A stretch of 6,524 nucleotides of DNA, taken from the NCBI GenBank assembly GCA_023424585.1, contig JAFADT010000448.1:1-6524 (forward strand). The letters run 5' to 3'. Every line of letters starts with the position of its first letter. Within the stretch, counting starts at the first letter, position 1. The notes under the pieces were generated by a model, which was not told the DNA's origin, did no database searches, and saw only the letters and a list, made by a program, of their open reading frames with translations. A program made the translations under genes and the position numbers. Source of the stretch: Pseudomonadota bacterium (GTDB lineage: Bacteria > Myxococcota > Myxococcia > Myxococcales > Myxococcaceae). Of this stretch, positions 1 to 5,900 are shown in pieces.

Positions 1-192
1 GGAGAGCGCGGGCGGCACCGGCGGCACGCCGCTCGCCCACAGGTTGGGCAGGCCGGGCAGCGGGGCGATGCCGGGGACGGCGGACGGGGCCTTCGCGGCG
101 GCAGGCGCGGGAGGAGGCGCCTTCGACGGCGCGGGCGCGGGCGGCTGCGCCGCGAGCAGGGACACGATGAGCGGAAGGGACGCGAGGGTCAT
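1..192 (-). CDS. N-terminal fragment of an exported protein, possibly an S9-family peptidase
   Basis: Reading the minus strand from the ATG at 192 gives 64 codons open to the window edge. The protein starts MTLASLPLIVSLLAAQ, a short hydrophobic signal peptide with a likely cleavage after Ala-Ala. A low-complexity Ala/Pro/Lys linker follows (about residues 16-42), then a more ordered stretch, LPGLPNLWASGVPPVPPALS. The G-hydrophobic-PP-hydrophobic-P pattern just before the presumed folded part resembles the start of secreted S9 (prolyl-oligopeptidase/DPP-IV-like) peptidases. The catalytic domain lies outside the window, so that assignment is tentative. The reading frame itself is well supported by the signal peptide, codon bias and a GGTGG stretch just upstream. 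The gene is divergent from the lipoprotein gene to its right. Expected location is the periplasm or outside the cell. Confidence 0.68.
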   Translation of the reverse strand, partial: MTLASLPLIVSLLAAQPPAPAPSKAPPPAPAAAKAPSAVPGIAPLPGLPNLWASGVPPVPPALS

Positions 193-269
193 GGTGCCAC
201 CGACCCTACCAGCGTCATCGCGTCCCCCGGCACCCACGCGCGCCGTTCCCACCGCCCCGCGCGATGACG

Positions 270-293
270 CGTGTTGAACACGGGCTTGGCCCG
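270..293. repeat. Two overlapping perfect dyads, candidate operator
   Basis: Positions 270-282 read CGTGTTGAACACG, a perfect 6-bp inverted repeat around one central base. Positions 281-293 read CGGGCTTGGCCCG, a perfect 5-bp inverted repeat around TTG, sharing two bases with the first. The pair lies 78 bp upstream of the left gene's start and about 240 bp upstream of the lipoprotein start. The symmetry is seen directly. A role as a repressor or activator site is only a possibility; short GC-rich hairpins are common by chance in this composition, though the A/T-containing first dyad is less so. Confidence 0.4.
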
Positions 294-512
294 CGAGGCC
301 ACCCGCCTCGATGCCGCGGCGCGGCGGCCGGGTGGCGCGCACGCGGGGTCTCCCTGGAGCCTCCCCGCCCGTGATGCCCGGGACTTGCGACGTGCGCCGG
401 TGCACAACGTCACGGGCGGACAGTGGCCCTCGCGTGGGGGTTCGCCGGCCCGGAGGTGATGCCCACCCTTACCCCTGTCGACATCGGCGCCGAGCCGCGT
501 CCGCGGCCCGCC

Positions 513-521
513 GAGGAGGGG
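513..521 (+). promoter_or_regulatory. Shine-Dalgarno deciding the lipoprotein start
   Basis: GAGGAGGGG lies 8 nt before the ATG at 530. It is the best ribosome-binding site in the region and directly precedes a lipoprotein signal peptide. It therefore fixes the start at 530 rather than at any upstream in-frame start, such as the one at 311. Confidence 0.8.
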
Positions 522-529
522 ACTTCGAC

Positions 530-2017
530 ATGGCCTGGATGCGGGGGAAGACACTGCTCGTCGTCGCGCTCACGTCGCTGGGGGCGCTCGCGCCCGCGTG
601 CGGAGGCGGCTCGGCGGAGGACTCCGAGACGCCGCCCACCCAGGACGGTCCGGTGCTCGTCCCGCCCACGCAGGCGCAGCTGCGCCTCGTGCAGGCCGCA
701 CCGGGCTCGCCCGCGCTGGACGTCTACCTCGCCGGAGACCCCACGCCCGTGGCCCGGGCCGTGGCCTATGGCGCCACCACCGCCTACCTCACGCGCGACG
801 CGGGCGCCGTCACCGTGGAGCTGCGGCCCACGGGCGCGGCGGCCAGCTCGCCGCCCGTCCTGTCCCAGCGCGTGGGCATGGAGGCGGGGACGCGCTGGAC
901 GGTGGTGACCGCAGGCGCCTTCGGCTCCACGGACGCCAGCGCGGCGATGCGCACGCTGCTCCTGCGCGACAACACCGTGCCCGCGGACGGCGGCCAGACG
1001 CGCGTGCGCATCGTCAACGCCGGTACGGACGCGCCGACGGTGGGCGTGGACCTGGGCAATGACGGCTCGGTGGAGGTGGAGTCCCTCGCGCGCTTCCAGG
1101 ACTCGGGAGAGGAGGCGCTGGCGCTGCCCTCGGGCGCCGCGTTCCAGGTGGGCCTGCGCGCGGACGGCCAGGCGTTGACGTCGTTCACCGTGCCCGCGGC
1201 CGGCTCCGGCACCGACACGCTCATCGTCGCCACGGGCCTGATGTCCGCGCCCGCGCGCGCGGGAGACGGCTTCTCGCTGCTCACCGCGGGGCGCGACGGC
1301 ACGCTGGCCATCCTCCGGCAGGACCCGACGGTGTACGTGCTGCACGCGTCGCCGGACGCGCCCGCGCTGGACCTCTTCGCCAGCGACCGCGAGCTGTCCG
1401 GCGGCCTCGCCCATGGCGCGCTGACCTCGCCGCTCCAGGTGCCGCCGGGCGCGTACACCCTGGACTTCTTCGCCGCCGCGCCCGGGACGGAGCGCCCCAC
1501 GGGCGCGCCGGTGGTGACGGTGACGACGCCCACGCTCGTCCCCGGCGAGCGCTACCTGATGGTCGCCGCGGGCTACCTCGCGCCGCCCCGGCCCGCGGCG
1601 CCGCCCTTCACGCTGCTGCCCCTCACGGAGCGCTTCGCGAGCGACCCCACCAACCTGCGCCTGCGCTGGGTGCACGCGGCGGCGGACACGCCCGCCGTGG
1701 ACGTGGGCCCGCTGGGCTCGGAGCGCCGCGTGTTGCCGGACGCGCCGTTCCTCGACGTGCCCTTCGCCTCCGCCACCGCGCAGGACGGCCTGCCGCTGCC
1801 CTCCGGGGGCACCGTCACGCTGGGGGTGGTGCCGTCCAACGACGCCAACCGCGCGCCGCGCACGAGCTTCTCCGTGACGCCCCAGCCGGACACGCGCGCC
1901 TTCGCCGTCGCCACCGACACGCCCGGGGCCGCGCCCGGCAGCTGGGACCTCCAGCTCCTGTGGGTGGACGCCACCCGCACACCGTGGACCGTGAGCACGC
2001 AGGCCCACGCGCCCTGA
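530..2017 (+). CDS. Lipoprotein with four DUF4397-like repeats
   Basis: A 495-residue protein. Residues 1-23 form a lipoprotein-type signal peptide (MAWMRGK, then a hydrophobic core), ending in LAPAC with Cys24 followed by GGGS, as in many myxobacterial lipoproteins. The Pro at -2 is not ideal for a lipobox. After an acidic, Pro-rich linker (about 28-50) there are four diverged repeats, each opening with a related motif: RLVQAAPGSPALDVYL (52-67), RIVNAGTDAPTVGVDL (160-175), YVLHASPDAPALDLFA (269-284) and RWVHAAADTPAVDVGP (379-394). The offsets are 108, 109 and 110 residues. The (V/L)-H/N/Q-A-x-P/D-x-P-x-(L/V)-D-(V/L) opening and the following beta-rich segments with L-PPG/LPSG turns match DUF4397 (PF14344), a beta-sandwich domain of surface and secreted proteins with no established biochemical role. 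The protein is predicted to be lipid-anchored in the envelope. The start is set by the strong ribosome-binding site at 513-521. It converges on the beta-barrel gene with only 2 nt between stops. Domain call is confident; function is unknown. Confidence 0.92.
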   Translation: MAWMRGKTLLVVALTSLGALAPACGGGSAEDSETPPTQDGPVLVPPTQAQLRLVQAAPGSPALDVYLAGDPTPVARAVAYGATTAYLTRDAGAVTVELRPTGAAASSPPVLSQRVGMEAGTRWTVVTAGAFGSTDASAAMRTLLLRDNTVPADGGQTRVRIVNAGTDAPTVGVDLGNDGSVEVESLARFQDSGEEALALPSGAAFQVGLRADGQALTSFTVPAAGSGTDTLIVATGLMSAPARAGDGFSLLTAGRDGTLAILRQDPTVYVLHASPDAPALDLFASDRELSGGLAHGALTSPLQVPPGAYTLDFFAAAPGTERPTGAPVVTVTTPTLVPGERYLMVAAGYLAPPRPAAPPFTLLPLTERFASDPTNLRLRWVHAAADTPAVDVGPLGSERRVLPDAPFLDVPFASATAQDGLPLPSGGTVTLGVVPSNDANRAPRTSFSVTPQPDTRAFAVATDTPGAAPGSWDLQLLWVDATRTPWTVSTQAHAP

Positions 2018-2023
2018 CGTCAG
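2014..2023. repeat. 10-bp palindrome holding both convergent stop codons
   Basis: CTGACGTCAG is perfectly self-complementary. The plus-strand TGA (2015-2017) ends the lipoprotein gene, and the minus-strand TGA (2022-2020) ends the beta-barrel gene. Only CG separates them. No T-tract flanks it, so it is not a recognisable intrinsic terminator. Confidence 0.95.
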
Positions 2024-2691
2024 AAGGCCCAGCCCAGGTTGACCACGATGCGCTGGGTGAGGCGCCAGCTCGACTCGTGGACCCGCGTCGTGCTCGCTTC
2101 ACCCACGGGCCCCAGCAGGGCGCCGATGTCATAGGAGTTCGCCTCACGCCGGGCACCCAGGCCCACGCCGCCCTGCACCGTGAAGCCGGGCTCCAGCACC
2201 ACGCTGTAGCCCAGGATCGCCGTTCCCCCCAGGGACCAGGTGTCCGAGTTGTTGTCCAACAGCGAGGCGCCCACGCCCTCGCTCTCCGGCACCCGTGAGT
2301 AGGAATTCCCGCCCACGGCCACCTCCAGGCGCGGGGACAGCCAGAGGCCCTGGGGCGCCCGGCCCGTCAGGTAGAAGCGCACGCCGGGCGCCAGGCCGAA
2401 GTGATAGGTGGTGGAGTCGTAGCCCAGGGCGGTGCTCCCCCCAACCACGTCCTGCCGCGACCGGTTGTGGGTGAGGGCCGCGAACACGCCCAGACCCACC
2501 GAGAAGCGCTCGCCCAGCACGCGCTCGCCCTCGAGCGACACCTGGCCGTCGAGGCCCTGGATGGGGAGGGACACCGTCACCACGTTGCGCCGCTCCACCG
2601 GGAACGACCCTGTCGTGATGCCCTCCTCCGCGAACGCCACCGCTGACACCAGCGCCAACGACACCCCCAGCTTCCACTGCGCTGCGACCAT
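2020..2691 (-). CDS. Small outer-membrane beta-barrel protein
   Basis: A 223-residue protein from the ATG at 2691. It has a signal peptide (MVAAQWK, hydrophobic core, likely cleavage after AFA at residue 21 before EEG). The mature part of about 200 residues is built of alternating hydrophobic/polar beta segments: about 36-45, 48-56, 62-73, 96-109, 115-127, 152-165, 170-181 and 209-223. It ends in RIVVNLGWAF with a C-terminal Phe, the usual signature recognised by the Bam machinery. Eight predicted strands suggest an 8-stranded barrel (OmpA/OmpX-like fold). The polar stretches near 75-95, 130-150 and 183-208 would be surface loops. An alternative start at 2709 (MTGVHP added) is equally good by ribosome-binding site: GGGGG lies 8 nt before 2691 and 9 nt before 2709. 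The frame stays open to a GTG at 2847, but that would precede the inferred sigma-54 transcript start and bury the signal peptide. The gene lies on the same strand as the permease-peptidase, 213 nt downstream of it. Specific function is unknown. Confidence 0.85.
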   Translation of the reverse strand: MVAAQWKLGVSLALVSAVAFAEEGITTGSFPVERRNVVTVSLPIQGLDGQVSLEGERVLGERFSVGLGVFAALTHNRSRQDVVGGSTALGYDSTTYHFGLAPGVRFYLTGRAPQGLWLSPRLEVAVGGNSYSRVPESEGVGASLLDNNSDTWSLGGTAILGYSVVLEPGFTVQGGVGLGARREANSYDIGALLGPVGEASTTRVHESSWRLTQRIVVNLGWAF

Positions 2692-2752
2692 CGGATGAAC
2701 CCCCGTCATGAAGCCGGACCCCCAGGGCCCGCCGTGCCGGAAGACTCCCATG

Positions 2753-2767
2753 GCAACCGCTGTGCCA
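2753..2767 (-). promoter_or_regulatory. Sigma-54 (RpoN) type -24/-12 promoter for the beta-barrel gene
   Basis: On the minus strand 2767-2753 reads TGGCACAGCGGTTGC, i.e. TGGCAC-N5-TTGC. The invariant GG (2766-2765) and GC (2754-2753) are exactly 12 nt apart, as sigma-54 promoters require. Compared with the extended consensus TGGCACG-N4-TTGCW, it differs at the base after TGGCAC (A for G) and at the base after TTGC (C for A/T). The expected transcript start is near 2742, giving a leader of about 50 nt to the ATG at 2691 (about 33 nt to 2709). The match, the strand and the position upstream of a gene all agree. No competing sigma-70 promoter is seen. Confidence 0.62.
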
Positions 2768-2808
2768 GCCGCCCCCAGAGGGAGCGACGCGCCGGTGGCG
2801 TCCCATCT

Positions 2809-2908
2809 CGTGACACCGTTTCCCAGCGGCCGGAGCACGCGTGTCACCGTGTCACGGAAGCGTGAGCTTCGTGTCCCAGCGGCCGGAGCATGCGTGTCAC
2901 CGTGTCAC
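2809..2908. promoter_or_regulatory. Array of five GTGTCAC heptamers, candidate enhancer
   Basis: GTGTCAC occurs on the plus strand at 2841-2847, 2849-2855, 2894-2900 and 2902-2908, and on the minus strand at 2816-2810 (GTGACAC on plus). Relative to a transcript start near 2742 these sit from about -68 to -166, the usual distance for activator sites of sigma-54 promoters. The heptamer is itself a dyad (GTG-T-CAC). The centres at 2813, 2844 and 2897 are 31 and 53 bp apart, close to 3 and 5 helical turns. The last copy contains the stop codon of the permease-peptidase gene. The word count is seen directly; binding by an enhancer-binding protein is inference. Confidence 0.38.
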
Positions 2909-2926
2909 GGAAGCGTGAGCTTCGCC
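2821..2926. repeat. 53-bp direct tandem duplication
   Basis: Unit 1 is 2821-2873 and unit 2 is 2874-2926. They are identical over the first 51 positions except one C/T difference (2838 versus 2891); the last two bases differ (TG versus CC). Unit 2 contains the last six codons and the stop of the permease-peptidase gene (the end reading KLTLP) plus 31 bp beyond. Unit 1 is an intergenic copy of that gene end. Each unit holds two GTGTCAC words and a small hairpin, GAAGC-GTGA-GCTTC (2857-2870 and 2910-2923). The single internal difference points to a fairly recent or conserved duplication. Confidence 0.97.
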
Positions 2927-5900
2927 TGGGCCTGCTCGCGGCGCAGCTGGAGCACGCGCACGTCCGGATCCACCACCAGCCGCTCCGGCTCGAACTCCGA
3001 GCGCAGCGTCACCTGCGCGGACTCGCCCGCGCCGGGCTCCACGCGCGTCACGGCCTCCGCGAAGCCCGCGGGCGCGGCGGACGCCCCTGCCTTCGTCACC
3101 GCCACCTCCACGGGCATGCGGCCCGTGCCCACGTTCGTCACCGTCGCCGTGGTCACCCACTGGCCGCCGGACCTCGTCACGCGCGCGTCGGTGACGCGGT
3201 ACTCGGGCACCACGACCTCGAAGAAGGCCTGCCGGGTGAACCGATCGAAGGCCTCCGGCGAGGGAGCGAAGGGGCGCATCACCGCGAGGAGGTCCTGCAG
3301 CACCGGGTGGTCCGCGTTGTTCATGGACTGCCGCAGGAAGGCCTGAAGCCCCGCGTGCATCGCGTCGCGGCCCATCAGGTCCTCCAGCATCCAGAACGTC
3401 CACCCGCCCTTCTCGTAGAGGACCACCGTGTCGCCGTCGCGCGAGCCGTCCAGCTTCACCAGCGGCTGCTCCGCGTCCACGCGGCGGTCCTTGCCGTAGC
3501 GCTCCTCCATGCGCTTCGCGGTCTGGCGGCGCGCCTCCTGCCCGTCGAGCTGCTCGATGAGCTTCAGCGCCGAGTAGTGCGACATCCCCTCCGACAGCAC
3601 GTTGCCGCCGGGGCCCTTGCCGGGGATGAGCAGGTTGCCCCACCACTGGTGCGCGGCCTCGTGCGCGGTGACGAGCAGCACCGCGTTCGACTCGGGCGTG
3701 GTGCGCGTGAGGAACCCGATGGACTCCGAGAAGGTGATGTCCGTGGGGAAGCCCTGCGCGTAGTTGGCCAGGCCGGCGAACTCGGACAGCTTCAGCTCCG
3801 CCCACGGGAACGGGTGGAACCACTCCGAGTAGTACCGGCGCGCGGCCTCCAGCCCCCGCATCATCTCCGGCACGTTGTAGCCATGCGCCGGGTCGTGGAA
3901 CACCACCGCGCCCGCGCCCTCCACGCGGGTCCACCTCCCCGCGATGACGTTGAAGAAGCTCACCGGGTAGTCGCTCCGCCACACGGTGGTGCGGCGGCCG
4001 TCCTTCACCGTGTCGCTCTCGCGCACGCCCACGGAGTTGAGCGTGTAGGCCTCCGGACCGCTGACGCGGATGCGGAAGGGGAACGGCATGTTGCTGCCCC
4101 ACGCGGACTCCGTGGGCCCTTCGTAGAAGTCGTCCGGGTACACGCGCGGCTCGTAGCGGTTCTCCTTCGGGTCGATGCCGCGCTCCTCCTCGTAGCCCAC
4201 CACCGGCGCGAACGTGGGCGTCTCGCTGGTGAGCACCGCGCCCGAGGGGAGGATGAACTCCTTGAGCTCGCCGCCCGCGCGGGACACACCAGCGGGCACG
4301 TGGCCCGCGTACTGGAAGCCCACCGTCACCGTCGCCCCGGGCGCCAGCGGCGTGGACGGCGTGAAGACATACAGCCCGGCGCGGTCCTCCGGCGTCACGT
4401 CCTGGCCCTCCAGCGTCCAGCGCACGTCCGTCCAGCCATCGCCGCCGCTGAGGGCGAAGCGCGGCAGCGCCACGGCGTGCCGGTTCATCAGCGTGTACGT
4501 GCCCTTCATGCGGAAGGCGCTCGCCTCCGGCTCCAGGTCCACGTCCAGGTCCACGTCCGCCAGCATGGGCTGCGGCGCGTCTTTCCACGTCGCCAGGTTC
4601 TTCTGCCAGTACTCCTTCGCGCGCTTCTTCGCCGCCGCGCCCTGGTGGCCCTGCCCCACCAGGAGGCCCAGCCACGTCAGCGCCACCCCCGGCACCGCCA
4701 GGTACGGCGCCAGCCGCCGCAGTCCGCGCGCGAGGCCCGAGGGCTTCAGGCCCTCCAGCGTCGTCACCGGGTCGCGGACGCGCCGGCCATCCAGGCGCAC
4801 CGCCAGCGCGGTGAAGAAGACGGCCCCGCCCAGCGCGGCCACGCGGTTGAGCACCAGCGCGGCGCGGTCCATCTGAAAGGCGCCCAGGTCGGTCCACCGC
4901 ACCGCCTCCCACAGCGGCCAGTTCGTCACCCAGGTGAGCTCGCCCCGCACGGACAGGTAGCCGGTGAGGCCCAGCGCCGCCAGGGCCAGCGCGTAGGTGC
5001 CGAAGCGGCCCCCCGTCGCGGCGCGCGCGGCCAGGATGAAGCCCGTCCACAGGAGGAACGTGGGGAACAGCAGCAGCCCCCACACGAGCACGTACGGCGT
5101 CAGCGACAGCGGCACCTTCCCCTGGGACACCTGCACCAGCGTGCCCGCGAGTGCCATGGCCCCGAGCAGCGCCACCGCCACCAGGCTGTTCGCCAGCGCC
5201 TTGCCCAGCAGCACCGACAGCGTGCGCACCGGGGTCGCGTCGTGGATGGGTGCGAAGTGGGAGGCCTGCTCGCGCTCCAGCGACTCCACCACGTAGAACA
5301 TCAACAACAGACACACGAGCACGGACGCCTGCCCCATCGTGCGCACCGCGAAGCGGCCGGGCACCAGCAGCAGGCTCGTGTCGAAGGGGCCCACCGCCGT
5401 GGCGCCCTGGGACACCATCTGCAACATCAGGAGCGGCAGGAACAGGTAGAGCCCCGGCTGCGACAGCAGGCCCCGCCCCTCCGCGCGCGCCACCGTCCAC
5501 AGCCCCGCCCCGTAGCGCGGCGGGCGGACCCCCATGCGCAGCGCGGCCAAGGGCGCCTCCGCGTGCGACAGCGCCACCTGCCTGGGAGGCACGTCCAGGA
5601 CCCCACCCTTGCGCGGGGCCTTCGTGCGCACCTCGCCCCGGAGCGCGCGGCGGAAGTGACGCTCACTCCAGGCCACCGCGCCCAGGCCCAGGGCCATGAG
5701 CACGAAGCGGCTGGCGACGAAGAGGGCGTCCAGCCCCACGGGCTGCGTGTTGTAGAAGTCCACGCCCCGGTCCACCTTGATCCACGTCTCCGTGAGCCAC
5801 CGGAAGCCGCCGGGGTCCAGCGCCATCAGGAGCCGGTTCACGCGCGGGTCCAGCCAGCCGGGGGACCAGTCCCAGAGGAAGAAGGCGCAGAGGAAGAACA

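Larger units (their letters stand above)
193..529. other. Divergent intergenic region (337 nt)
   Basis: This stretch separates the left-edge gene (minus) from the lipoprotein gene (plus). I see no RNA gene and no frame that looks protein-like. It contains two overlapping dyads at 270-293, listed separately. It also has an imperfect inverted repeat around 388-411 (GACGTGC against GCACAACGTC), next to a TTGCGA hexamer at 385-390 with no acceptable -10 partner. Promoters for both flanking genes should lie here, but none can be assigned with confidence. Confidence 0.8.

Noticed and set aside
385..413. Sigma-70 promoter with TTGCGA as -35
   Set aside because: The hexamer at the right distance (CGTCAC) does not resemble a -10 element, and TTGC here lacks an upstream GG for sigma-54.
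311..529. Possible 73-residue N-terminal extension of the lipoprotein gene
   Set aside because: The extension is Arg-rich and low in protein character, and it would bury the lipoprotein signal peptide. The strong GAGGAGGGG lies just before the ATG at 530.
410..2008. Long minus-strand open frame opposite the lipoprotein gene
   Set aside because: Composition is Arg/Gly/Ala/His-rich with no domain pattern. Long stop-free antisense frames are expected from G/C-biased third positions.
2692..2847. Upstream start (GTG at 2847) for the beta-barrel gene
   Set aside because: It would place 52 residues before the signal peptide, start inside the duplication and lie upstream of the inferred transcript start near 2742.
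2853..2873. Intrinsic terminator after the permease-peptidase gene
   Set aside because: A hairpin can form (GAAGC-GTGA-GCTTC, extended by CAC/GTG with a bulged G), but no T-tract follows on the minus strand and the stem is short.
2821..2926. CRISPR-like or satellite array
   Set aside because: Only two directly adjoining units without spacers; a simple tandem duplication explains it.
2897..5500. Long alternative minus-strand frame within the permease-peptidase gene
   Set aside because: It is a shifted-frame shadow dominated by Gly/Ala/Arg/Pro; the true frame has clear membrane segments and the HEAAH zinc site.
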